Assembly: GCF_002240355.1 (NCBI RefSeq)
Contig: NZ_CP016353.1
Coordinates: forward strand, 124,001-188,000
Origin: Prauserella marina
Lineage (GTDB): Bacteria > Actinomycetota > Actinomycetes > Mycobacteriales > Pseudonocardiaceae
DNA length: 64,000 bases
Direction of reading: 5' to 3'
Positions 7,614-15,608 of the stretch are shown here, in pieces. A model generated the notes under the pieces. It did no database searches. It worked only from the letters and a program-made list of their open reading frames with translations, and was not told where the DNA came from. Within the stretch, counting starts at the first letter, position 1. Each line of letters opens with the position of its first letter. Made by a program: the position numbers and the translations under genes.

Positions 7614-8624
7614 ATGGACCTCGCGACCCTCTGGTTCTGCATCATCGCCGCCTTCTGGCTCGGCTACCTGTTCCTCGAAGGATTCGACTTCGGCGTCGGC
7701 ATGCTCCTGCCCGTGCTCGGGCGAGACGACACCGAACGCCGCGTCATGATCAACACCATCGGCCCGGTGTGGGACGGCAACGAGGTCTGGCTCATCGTCG
7801 CGGGCGGCGCCATGTTCGCCGCCTTTCCCGCCTGGTACGCGGGCCTGTTTTCTGGCGCCTACCTGCCGCTGCTCATCGTCCTGCTCGCCCTCATCGGACG
7901 CGGCGTCGCCTTCGAATACCGCGGCAAAATCGACAGCGCCCGCTGGCGCCGCAACTGGGACCGCGTGATCATGATCGGCTCCTGGATCCCGCCAATGGGC
8001 GTCGGCCTCCTGCTCGCCACCACCGTCCTCGGCCTCCCGCTGGACGCCGAAGGCAACCGCGTCGGCTCGGCATTCGCCGCGATCCGCTGGGACACCATCC
8101 TCGGCGCGCTCGCCATCGTCGGCTTCTCACTCGTGCACGGCGCAGCCTTCCTCGCGCTCAAAACCGAAGGCGAACTCCGCGAAAGGGCCCGCACCCTCGC
8201 GCTGCGGATCCTCCCCGCCGCACTCGCCCCGCTGCTCCTACTGCTGGTGCTCGTCCAAAGCAAGGAAGGCGAGATCTGGACGGCCTTCGCCCTCGCCGCC
8301 GTACCCGTCGCGGCGGCCATCGCGTTCTGGCGGCTTGCGGTCGGCAGAGAAGGCCAAGCGTTCGCCGCGCTCGCCACCGTCATCACCGCGGCGGCACTGA
8401 TCCTCTTCGGTGCCCTCTACCCCGACGTCCTGCCGTCCACAGGGGACCCAGCCAACTCGCTCACCGTCGCCGACGCCTCGTCCAGTCCCTACACGCTCAC
8501 GGTCATGAGTTGGGTCGCCGCCTTCGGCGCACCAGCCGTGCTCGTCTACCAAAGCTGGACCTATTGGGTCTTCCGCAAACGCATCGGCACGAAACACATC
8601 CCGAAAGTGCACGCCCCGAAATGA
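7614..8624 (+). CDS. cydB: Cytochrome bd oxidase subunit II
   Basis: 336-residue integral membrane subunit that partners CydA. The N-terminal FWLGYLFLEGFDFGVGML and GPVWDGNEVWLIVAGGAMFAAFP motifs are diagnostic of CydB, and eight to nine helices follow. ATG 7614 was chosen over GTG 7608 because GGAGGGA (about 7600) is better spaced from it. The stop TGA overlaps the ATG of the downstream ABC gene (ATGA), which indicates translational coupling. A hairpin and DnaA-like palindrome in the cydA-cydB gap may adjust the ratio of the two subunits. Confidence 0.96.
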   Translation: MDLATLWFCIIAAFWLGYLFLEGFDFGVGMLLPVLGRDDTERRVMINTIGPVWDGNEVWLIVAGGAMFAAFPAWYAGLFSGAYLPLLIVLLALIGRGVAFEYRGKIDSARWRRNWDRVIMIGSWIPPMGVGLLLATTVLGLPLDAEGNRVGSAFAAIRWDTILGALAIVGFSLVHGAAFLALKTEGELRERARTLALRILPAALAPLLLLLVLVQSKEGEIWTAFALAAVPVAAAIAFWRLAVGREGQAFAALATVITAAALILFGALYPDVLPSTGDPANSLTVADASSSPYTLTVMSWVAAFGAPAVLVYQSWTYWVFRKRIGTKHIPKVHAPK

Positions 8625-11600
8625 GCTTTCCCTTCCGCACACCCCTTTCCGCCATGAGGTCCACAGTGGACCCGGTGCGGCTGGGAAAGGGTCCGCTCGG
8701 CGCGCTGCCCGCCTTGTCGGCGACAGCGCGCCGAGCGCTGGCCTTCACCGGGATACTCGCACTGCTCAACGCGGGCGCACTCATCGCGCAAGCCTTCCTG
8801 CTCGCCTCGATACTCGCCGACCTCGTCGACAACGGCGCCGAAGCGCTCGGTGCGACCACAACCCGGGTCGCCATCCTCGCCGCGCTCGTCGTCGCGAGAT
8901 CCGTCATCGGCTGGGGCATCCGCGTCGTCGCGGTGAGAGCCGCCGCCGGTGCGAAGGAAGAACTCCGCGCGAAAACCGTCGACCACACCCTCCGCCTCGG
9001 TCCGGAATGGATCAACGACAAGGGACACGCCCAGCTCACCGCCCTCACGACCCGAGGGCTCGACGCACTCGACGGCTACTTCGCCGAATACCTCCCCGCG
9101 CTGGTCACGGCAGCCGTCGTACCCGTCGGAGCCGGGGCGGCCGTGCTCGTCGCCGACTGGCCGTCGGCCGTGCTCATCGCGATCACGATCCCGCTGCTGC
9201 CGATGTTCGCGATCCTCGTCGGCAAGTACACCGCCGACCGTGTCTCCACCGCGACCGACGCGCTCATGCGCATGTCAGGACACCTGCTCGAACTCGTCAG
9301 AGCCCTGCCCGTTCTCGCGGCCTTCCGCAGGGCCGAAGCACAGGCGGACGCGGTCCGCAGAGTCAGCGAACAGCACCGCAAGTCGACACTGTCCACATTG
9401 CGCGTCGCCTTCTCTTCGGCCTTCGTGCTCGAACTCGCAGCGACCCTTTCCGTCGCTCTCGTCGCCGTCGTCATCGGCGTCCGGCTGGTCTCCGGCGACC
9501 TCACCCTCGCCATCGGACTCGGCGTCCTACTGCTCGCTCCCGAGTGCTATCAACCGCTGCGCAACGTCGGCGCCGCCTTCCACGCGAGCGAAGACGGCGT
9601 CGAAGCCGTCCGCAGGGTCACCGACGTGCTCGCGACACCGGCCCAGCCGAACGGAACCCGCGCCCCCGTTCGCGGCGACATCCGCATCACCGGCCTTCGC
9701 GTCGAGCGCAGAAACGGCTACGCCCCAGACGGGGAGAGTCACCTGATCACTCCGGGCAGCACCACGTGGCTGCGCTCGCCGAGCGGAGCCGGAAAGAGCA
9801 CCACGCTCTCGGTGCTGCTCGGCTTCACCACCCCCGCAGCGGGGAGCATCACCGTCGCCGGTACCCCGCTCGCCGAACTCGAGCCCGCCGCGTGGCGTGA
9901 CCAGATCGCCTGGGTTCCTCAGATCCCCGCCTTCGCGGGCGGCACCGCACGCGACGAACTCGGAACGACCGACGCCGCCGAACGCGTGCTCGCCGAACTC
10001 GGCATCGAGCACGTCATCGACACCCCGGTCAACCGGCTCTCGACGGGACAACGGCAACGCCTCGCCGTCGCGAGGGCACTGCTGCGGCTCGAAGACGGCG
10101 CCTGGCTGCTGCTGCTCGACGAACCGACCGCACACCTCGACCAACGCAACGCCGACCGCGTCATGGTCGCCGTCGAGAACGCCAGAAAGCGCGGCGCCGC
10201 CGTCGTCATCGCGGCACACCAGCGCGAAGACGGGGCCGACCTGGTCGTCAACGGCATCGAGGTCACCGAGAAGGCCGGTACCTCGACCAACGCCGATGCC
10301 GGAAAGAAGGCGCCCGCGACGCTCCGACTGCGCGAACTGGTCAACCGGCGCTTCGCTGCCGGTGTTCTCCTTGGAGCCGGTGCACTGCTCGCCGGTGTCG
10401 CGTTGACGGCGACGTCGGGCTGGCTCATCGCCAAAGCCTCACAGCAACCGCCGATCCTGACCCTCACGGTCGCCGTCGTCGGGGTACGCGCCTTCGGGCT
10501 CGCCAGAGCCGTCCTGCGCTACACCGAGCGGCTGCACACCCACGACGCCGCGTTCCGAGTTGCCGCCGACCTGCGCGAGAAGTTGTGGCGCACGCTCGTC
10601 CGCCTCGGCCCCGCGCACACGCTCGGCCTGCGGGGAGGCGAAGGCCAGCGCAGGCTCGTCGCCGACGTCGACACCGTGCGCGACCTCGTCCCCAGAGTGC
10701 TCACCCCACCCGCCGTCGCCTGCATCGTCATCGTCGGCGCCGTCGTCATCCAAACCGCCGTGCTTCCCTCTGCCGGACTCGCGCTTGCCGTCGCGATGCT
10801 GCTCGCCGTCCTGCTCGCCCCCTCGCTCGCGTTGCTCGCCGAACGGAAGGCGACCTCGGCGCTCGCCGAGGGCAGGAGGGACATCGCCGCTCGCGTGCTC
10901 ACCCTGTTCGGTTCCTCGGCCGAACTCCTTGCCTACGGAAGGGACCGCGAGCTGCGTGCCGAACTCGGTGCGGCCGACGCAAGGCTCGTCGCCTCGGCGC
11001 GGCGGCAGGCGTTCGCCGAGGGCACCGCCGAAGCGGTGACGACGCTCGCCACCGGCTTCGCCGCCGTGGCGAGCACGGTGCTCGCGGCAGGGGCCGTCGC
11101 CGAAGGCGCGCTCAGTCCGGTACTCGCGCCGATCGTCGCGCTCGTCCCGCTCGCGCTCGCCGAGGTCGTCGCCACGCTGCCCCCGGCCGCCCAGCATTGG
11201 GACACGTTGCGCACGGCACGGCGAAGGCTCGCCGAGACCTTCGAGCACCCCACCCCGGCAAAGGCGCGCACGCGCGACAACGCCGCCATCTCGATCAGGG
11301 GCGCCGACCTGCACTGGCCAGCGCGGCCCGAACCCGTGCTCACCGGTGTCGACATCGACATCCCGGCAGGAAGCAAGGTGGCCGTCGTAGGGCCTTCGGG
11401 GGGAGGGAAATCGACCCTGCTCGCCACGCTGCTCGGGTTCGTCGTTCCCCGCGTGGGGGAGGCAACGGTGCCGGAGCGCGTCGCCTGGGCTCCGCAGGAG
11501 CCGCAACTCGTCTCGACGACGGTCGCCGAGAACCTTCGCCTCGGCAATCCACACGCGACGACCGCGCAGCTCGAAGCCGCATTGTCGGCAGCCGTTCTTC

Positions 11601-11929
11601 CCGCCGTCGAACTCGGCACCGTGCTCGGCAGCGAGGGAAGCGGGCTTTCCGGCGGACAGGCGGGGCGACTCGCGGTGGCGAGAGCGTTGCTCGCTGCCGA
11701 AACGGCCGACGTCGTACTGCTCGATGAGCCGACGGCCCACCTCGACGCCGCGACGGCCGACGAACTGCTCGGCAACCTGCGCACGCGGCTCGAAGGAAAG
11801 ACCGTCATCCACGTCACCCATCGACCGGACGAGGCAGCCGACGCCGACCTCGTGCTTCACGTCGAGAACGGCGGTGTCATCACGAAGCTCACAGCGAGGG
11901 AAGCGGTCATGAGGAGCGGAGGCGCATAA
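8621..11929 (+). CDS. cydDC: Fused CydDC ABC exporter for cytochrome bd assembly
   Basis: A single 1102-residue chain joins two full half-transporters. The CydD-like half (about 1-545) has a membrane domain, then a P-loop SPSGAGKST near 387, signature LSTGQRQR near 472 and DEPTAHLD near 499. The CydC-like half (about 560-1102) has a P-loop GPSGGGKST near 924, LSGGQ near 1007 and DEPTAHLD near 1034. In E. coli CydD and CydC are separate; they export cysteine/glutathione or bind heme and are needed to mature bd oxidase. The first P-loop begins with Ser where Gly is canonical. ATG 8621 overlaps the cydB stop. The frame is open further upstream, but that part is a shadow of cydB. Confidence 0.94.
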   Translation: MSFPFRTPLSAMRSTVDPVRLGKGPLGALPALSATARRALAFTGILALLNAGALIAQAFLLASILADLVDNGAEALGATTTRVAILAALVVARSVIGWGIRVVAVRAAAGAKEELRAKTVDHTLRLGPEWINDKGHAQLTALTTRGLDALDGYFAEYLPALVTAAVVPVGAGAAVLVADWPSAVLIAITIPLLPMFAILVGKYTADRVSTATDALMRMSGHLLELVRALPVLAAFRRAEAQADAVRRVSEQHRKSTLSTLRVAFSSAFVLELAATLSVALVAVVIGVRLVSGDLTLAIGLGVLLLAPECYQPLRNVGAAFHASEDGVEAVRRVTDVLATPAQPNGTRAPVRGDIRITGLRVERRNGYAPDGESHLITPGSTTWLRSPSGAGKSTTLSVLLGFTTPAAGSITVAGTPLAELEPAAWRDQIAWVPQIPAFAGGTARDELGTTDAAERVLAELGIEHVIDTPVNRLSTGQRQRLAVARALLRLEDGAWLLLLDEPTAHLDQRNADRVMVAVENARKRGAAVVIAAHQREDGADLVVNGIEVTEKAGTSTNADAGKKAPATLRLRELVNRRFAAGVLLGAGALLAGVALTATSGWLIAKASQQPPILTLTVAVVGVRAFGLARAVLRYTERLHTHDAAFRVAADLREKLWRTLVRLGPAHTLGLRGGEGQRRLVADVDTVRDLVPRVLTPPAVACIVIVGAVVIQTAVLPSAGLALAVAMLLAVLLAPSLALLAERKATSALAEGRRDIAARVLTLFGSSAELLAYGRDRELRAELGAADARLVASARRQAFAEGTAEAVTTLATGFAAVASTVLAAGAVAEGALSPVLAPIVALVPLALAEVVATLPPAAQHWDTLRTARRRLAETFEHPTPAKARTRDNAAISIRGADLHWPARPEPVLTGVDIDIPAGSKVAVVGPSGGGKSTLLATLLGFVVPRVGEATVPERVAWAPQEPQLVSTTVAENLRLGNPHATTAQLEAALSAAVLPAVELGTVLGSEGSGLSGGQAGRLAVARALLAAETADVVLLDEPTAHLDAATADELLGNLRTRLEGKTVIHVTHRPDEAADADLVLHVENGGVITKLTAREAVMRSGGA

Positions 11930-11931
11930 CC

Positions 11932-13086
11932 TTGGTACTGCTCATGGAACCCAGCCTTGCCGCGCGAGCGCTCTCCGCGGCCACCGAGATCACGACCACC
12001 GCGCTTTCCGGCGACGACCCTGGCGCGGTGCTGGGATCCGTGGTGCGCCACGCCGTCGAACTCGCCGACGCCGACCTCGGGCTCATCATGGTCCGGGCCG
12101 ACGACGGGAGCGTGACCATCGAGGCAGCGCACGGCTCGGCCGCGGAAACCGATCTGCTCGGCCTTTCCCTTCCCGCGGAGTCCGCCGCGGGAAGGGTCGC
12201 GGGAGGCGGTGAGCCCGTCGTCGCCGACGACGTCACCAACGACCCGAGGACGTCCCGGTTCGTGCCGCCAGAGCTGCGTTCGTACGGTCCGTTCGCGGCG
12301 GCGCCGTTCGGTACCGGAGGCAGGCTGCTCGGGGTGCTCACCGTGTACAGGGCCCGCACCCGCGAAGTGTTCTCCGAGAGCACCGTTGACGTGCTCACCG
12401 CGTTCGCGGGGCAGGCCGGGGTCGTGCTCGCGCTCGCGGACGGGGCCAACGCGAGGCACCGGATCACGCTCTACCAGGAGCGGGAACGGATAGCTCGCGA
12501 ATTGCACGACGTGATCGTGCAGCGGCTGTATGCGGCAGGCATGCAGCTCGACAGGGTGCGGCGCAGGATGCGCAAGCGGTTCGCGGGCGCGGACGGCGCG
12601 CGGCTCGGTGAGGCCATCGATCAGCTCGACCAGACCATCGAGGAGATCAGGGGCACGGTCAGGGCGTTGCGTTCTCCCGATCCGCAACCGCACGACGTGG
12701 CGCCGCAGGCCATCGACTTCGCGGAATCGGCCCGCGCCGAAGTGCGCATCGCGGGTGAACTGCTCGGTTTTCCTCCGACGCTCGAACTCTCCGGCGAGCT
12801 TGCCGACATCCCGCCGGAGAGCGCCGACCACATGAGGGCTGCGCTGAGGGAAGCGCTGTCCAATGTGGTCAGGCATTCCGGGGCGAGTGAGACGAGGGTG
12901 ATCGTGCAGCGCGACGCCGAAGGTGTTCGCCTTCGCGTCAGGGACAACGGGTGCGGGGTACCGCAGGACGTCGCGAGGCGCGGGCTGCGGCACCTCGCCG
13001 AGCGGGCGGAGCGGGCAGGCGGCAAGTTCTTCGTCAATTCGTCGCCGAGCATGGGGACGCTGGTCGCCTTCGAACTGCCGCTCTGA
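11932..13086 (+). CDS. GAF-domain sensor histidine kinase, DevS/DosT-like
   Basis: 384 residues. A GAF domain spans about 28-170, then a HisKA_3 dimerisation helix with RERIARELHDVIVQRLYAAG (phosphoacceptor His192), then an HATPase_c domain with ALREALSNVVRHSG and VRDNGCGVP. The architecture matches mycobacterial DevS/DosT, but only one GAF domain is present where DevS has two, and I could not identify the heme-ligand His. TTG 11932 fits the GGAGG at 11918-11922; ATG 11944 is the alternative. It lies 2 bp after cydDC, so it is probably in the cyd operon. The likely partner is the DevR-like regulator at 13997. Confidence 0.9.
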   Translation: MVLLMEPSLAARALSAATEITTTALSGDDPGAVLGSVVRHAVELADADLGLIMVRADDGSVTIEAAHGSAAETDLLGLSLPAESAAGRVAGGGEPVVADDVTNDPRTSRFVPPELRSYGPFAAAPFGTGGRLLGVLTVYRARTREVFSESTVDVLTAFAGQAGVVLALADGANARHRITLYQERERIARELHDVIVQRLYAAGMQLDRVRRRMRKRFAGADGARLGEAIDQLDQTIEEIRGTVRALRSPDPQPHDVAPQAIDFAESARAEVRIAGELLGFPPTLELSGELADIPPESADHMRAALREALSNVVRHSGASETRVIVQRDAEGVRLRVRDNGCGVPQDVARRGLRHLAERAERAGGKFFVNSSPSMGTLVAFELPL

Positions 13087-13095
13087 ATCCCCAGG

Positions 13096-13131
13096 TTGAA
13101 CGTATATCGCTGACTGTCTATATTGCCAGTC
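13096..13131 (+). promoter_or_regulatory. Consensus leaderless promoter with overlapping palindrome
   Basis: TTGAAC (13096-13101) and TATATT (13119-13124) are separated by exactly 17 bp. The ATG of the SRPBCC gene begins 8 bp after the -10 box, so the transcript should be leaderless. GACTG (13112-13116) and CAGTC (13127-13131) form an inverted repeat around the -10, a plausible operator for the ArsR-type repressor encoded in the same operon. Confidence 0.7.
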
Positions 13132-13665
13132 ATGAATATTCGGGACTTGGGAACGCTGACCCGTAGCGCCGACGGACGCCGCGTGCTGACGTTCGTGCGC
13201 ACGTATCCGCATCCGAGGGAAAAGGTCTGGCGAGCGCTCACCGAAGCCGGGCACCTGCGCGGCTGGTTCGCGCAATACCTCGACTACGACGAGTCGCTTT
13301 TGGAGTTCTCCAAGGAAGGCGCGGTGCTGGAGTTCCGGCCGGGCCCCGGCGACGAGCAGCCTCCTGCCGAAACCGGCAGGGTCCTCCGTTGCACGCCGCC
13401 CTCGCTGCTTGAGTACACCTGGGGCGAGGAAATCCTGCGCTGGGAGTTGGAATCCGCCGAAGTGGATGGTCCCGCGTGCGTCCTCACCTTCAGCAACACG
13501 TTCACCGACCCCGCCTTCGCTCCGTTCAACGCCCTCGGCTGGCACTCCGGTCTCGATCGACTCGCGGCCGTGCTGGACGGCGAAGACCCCTCGGCGGTAC
13601 CCGTCGAGGCCGACGATCAGGCGGCCAGCGAGCTGCTGGCGCGGTACGAGAAGGAATTCGCGTGA
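13132..13665 (+). CDS. SRPBCC (AHSA1/START-like) protein
   Basis: A 177-residue protein of the AHSA1-type SRPBCC superfamily, a helix-grip fold with a hydrophobic cavity. Characteristic blocks are FVRTYPHPREKVWRALTEA near the N-terminus, LRGWFAQYLDYDE, LLEYTWGEEILRWEL and the closing GWHSGLDRLAAVLDG helix. The ligand is unknown. ATG 13132 sits immediately after a consensus promoter. The stop overlaps the start of a downstream ArsR-family gene (GTGA). SRPBCC/ArsR pairs are a common actinobacterial arrangement, and a second, independent pair occurs at 33094-33869 in this window. Confidence 0.88.
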   Translation: MNIRDLGTLTRSADGRRVLTFVRTYPHPREKVWRALTEAGHLRGWFAQYLDYDESLLEFSKEGAVLEFRPGPGDEQPPAETGRVLRCTPPSLLEYTWGEEILRWELESAEVDGPACVLTFSNTFTDPAFAPFNALGWHSGLDRLAAVLDGEDPSAVPVEADDQAASELLARYEKEFA

Positions 13666-13985
13666 GCGTCACGGAGGAAGAACTGTTCGCGGTGCTGGCC
13701 GAGCCGCGACGGCGGCAGATACTCGACCTGCTGCTCAAGGGCGATCAGCCGGCGGGTGCCATCGTCGACCACATCGACGTGTCACAGCCGACCGTTTCCA
13801 GACATCTCGCGGTTCTGCGCAGGGCAGGGCTGGTCACGGTGCGCGGGAAGGCACAGCAGCGCTGGTATCACCTCGAAGCCGCGCCGCTTCGCTCGCTCGA
13901 CGATTGGCTGACGCCGTACCGGGCGCGCTGGGCGGACCGGTTGGCCGCACTCGGCGACTACCTCGACGACATGCCCGACGAGTGA
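13662..13985 (+). CDS. ArsR-family winged-helix repressor
   Basis: 107 residues. Winged helix-turn-helix with LFAVLAEPRRRQILDLLLKG, VDHIDVSQPTVSRHLAVLRRAGLV and wing VRGKAQQRWYHLEAAP, followed by a dimerisation helix (DDWLTPYRARWADRL). No metal-binding Cys cluster is visible, so it belongs to the non-metal branch typically paired with SRPBCC proteins. GTG 13662 overlaps the SRPBCC stop codon. It probably represses its own operon through the palindrome over the -10 box at 13112-13131. It converges on the DevR-like gene with an 11-bp gap. Confidence 0.9.
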   Translation: MSVTEEELFAVLAEPRRRQILDLLLKGDQPAGAIVDHIDVSQPTVSRHLAVLRRAGLVTVRGKAQQRWYHLEAAPLRSLDDWLTPYRARWADRLAALGDYLDDMPDE

Positions 13986-13996
13986 CCGCGCCGGGG

Positions 13997-14647
13997 TCAG
14001 TGATCTCGCGTGCCGCGTCTCGCCACCCACGCGGCTGCCTGCGTGCGGCGTTGCATGCCGAGCTTGCCCAGCAGTGACGTCACGTAGTTCTTCACCGTCT
14101 TCTCGGCGAGGAAGAGGCGTTCGGCGATCTCCCTGTTGGACATGCCATGGCCGATCAGGTCGAGCACGCTCCGCTCGCGTTCGCTCAGCTCGGCGAGCCG
14201 GTCGGACTCGGCGGGATGCCGCATTTTGTCGAGCAGTCTCGCGGTCGTCACGGGATCGAGCAGCGAGCGGCCCGCCGCGACCTCCCTCACCGCGTTGACG
14301 ACGTCCTGCCCTCGCACCTGCTTGAGCAGATAGCCCGATGCGCCGGCCATGATCGCGCCCATCATGGCCTCCTCGTCGTCGAAGGCCGTCAGCACGAGGC
14401 ACTGGGGCGGGTTGGGCCGCGAGCGCAACTCCCTGCACAGGGCGACGCCGTCGACGTCCTTCTCGCCGTCACCCAGCCGGACGTCGACGACGGCGACATC
14501 GGGTTCGACGTGCATGGCGACCGCGAGCGCCTCGTCCGCGCTGCTCGCCTCCGCGACGACCTCGATGTCGCGTTCGTCGGTGAGCAGCTCGCGCAGCCCA
14601 CGCCGAACCACCTCGTGATCGTCGACGAGCAGTACTTCGATGGCCAT
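13997..14647 (-). CDS. NarL/LuxR-type response regulator, DevR/DosR-like
   Basis: 216 residues. The receiver domain (about 1-125) has acidic pocket VDDHE (Asp9, Asp10), phosphoacceptor Asp55 (VAVVDVRLGDG), Thr in LVLTAFDD and Lys in GYLLKQVRG. The LuxR-type DNA-binding domain (about 150-210) contains LSERERSVLDLIGHGMSNRE and the recognition helix LAEKTVKNYVTSLLGKL, very close to mycobacterial DevR. Its gene lies near a DevS-like kinase and the cyd operon, and a DosR-like box precedes cydA. It therefore probably senses oxygen or redox state through that kinase. The ATG at 14645-14647 is the natural start. The DevR assignment is strong at family level, but orthology is unproven. Confidence 0.92.
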   Translation of the reverse strand: MAIEVLLVDDHEVVRRGLRELLTDERDIEVVAEASSADEALAVAMHVEPDVAVVDVRLGDGEKDVDGVALCRELRSRPNPPQCLVLTAFDDEEAMMGAIMAGASGYLLKQVRGQDVVNAVREVAAGRSLLDPVTTARLLDKMRHPAESDRLAELSERERSVLDLIGHGMSNREIAERLFLAEKTVKNYVTSLLGKLGMQRRTQAAAWVARRGTRDH

Positions 14648-14710
14648 ACGACGAGATTACGTGGACTCGCATTGCGAAATACCGCGCGCGCGGTGTGCGT
14701 TCGGCTGCAT

Positions 14711-15466
14711 ATGGAGACAGAAACCCGGGGCAGGGTCCGTGTCGAGCGGGGCGCGAAGCGGGTCCGCGCCGTTTTCGCCGGAAAGGTGGTCGCCGATACG
14801 ACGCGACCGCTGCTGGTGTGGGAGGTGCCGTACTTTCCGGCGTACTACTTCCCGCGCGAGGACGTCGACTCGGCTTCACTCGAACCGACGGGCGCGACAC
14901 GGCGTTCACCGAGCAGGGGAGAGGGCGTCCTTTCCACGCTGAAAGCCGGCGGGAAGACGGCGGAGGACGCCGCGACCGAATATCCCGATTCGCCCATCGC
15001 GGCGTTGCGCGATCACGTTCGCTTCGAATGGGACGTGATGGACGCGTGGTTCGAGGAGGACGAGGAGGTCTACACGCACCCGAGAGACCCGCACACCAGG
15101 GTGGACATTCTGCCCAGTTCGCGGAACGTGCGGGTCGAGGTCGGTGGCGTCGTCGTCGCCGACAGCGGCAATCCGAGGTTGCTGTTCGAGACCGGCCTTC
15201 CGACGAGGTACTACCTGCCGAAGACCGATGTCCGGCTCGACCTGCTCGTGCGCAGTGACAAGGTCACGCACTGCCCCTACAAGGGCTCGGCCGAGTACTG
15301 GTCGGTGAACACCGGCGGCGAGGTCGTCGCCGATCTCGCCTGGTCCTACCGCACTCCGCTGCCGGAAAGTGAACGCGTCGCCGGTTTGATCGCCTTCACG
15401 GACGAACTCGTCGACGTCTACGTCGACGGCGCTCTTCAGGAGCGGCCGAAGACCAAGTTCGCCTGA
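14711..15466 (+). CDS. Tandem DUF427 domain protein
   Basis: 251 residues built from two DUF427 repeats, one at about 5-60 (RVRVERGAKRVRAVFAGKVVADT, LLVWEVPYFPAYYFPREDV) and one at about 130-240 (ILPSSRNVRVEVGGVVVADS, LLFETGLPTRYYLPKTDV, CPYKGSAEYWSV). The first repeat is interrupted by an acidic insertion. DUF427 is a small beta fold, common in actinobacteria, with no established activity. The second repeat keeps the CPYKG motif; the first lacks it. ATG 14711 lies 63 bp from the divergent DevR-like gene. A longer open frame upstream is a shadow of that gene. Confidence 0.88.
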   Translation: METETRGRVRVERGAKRVRAVFAGKVVADTTRPLLVWEVPYFPAYYFPREDVDSASLEPTGATRRSPSRGEGVLSTLKAGGKTAEDAATEYPDSPIAALRDHVRFEWDVMDAWFEEDEEVYTHPRDPHTRVDILPSSRNVRVEVGGVVVADSGNPRLLFETGLPTRYYLPKTDVRLDLLVRSDKVTHCPYKGSAEYWSVNTGGEVVADLAWSYRTPLPESERVAGLIAFTDELVDVYVDGALQERPKTKFA

Positions 15467-15608
15467 CGCGACCTGGCTTTCCTCGGCACGTGCTCGTTCG
15501 GGGCGCGTGTCGCGGACGGCCCGCGCGTCGGCTTCTGTGGATCACACTCCTGGCTTACTTTCTGTACCCGAACCGACACCCTTGGTTTACGGGATGGGAA
15601 GGGGCCGG

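Noticed and set aside
7511-8620. Upstream extension of the cydDC frame across cydB, giving a 1472-residue protein
   Set aside because: The extension is an out-of-frame shadow of cydB; ATG 8621 overlapping the cydB stop is the natural start.
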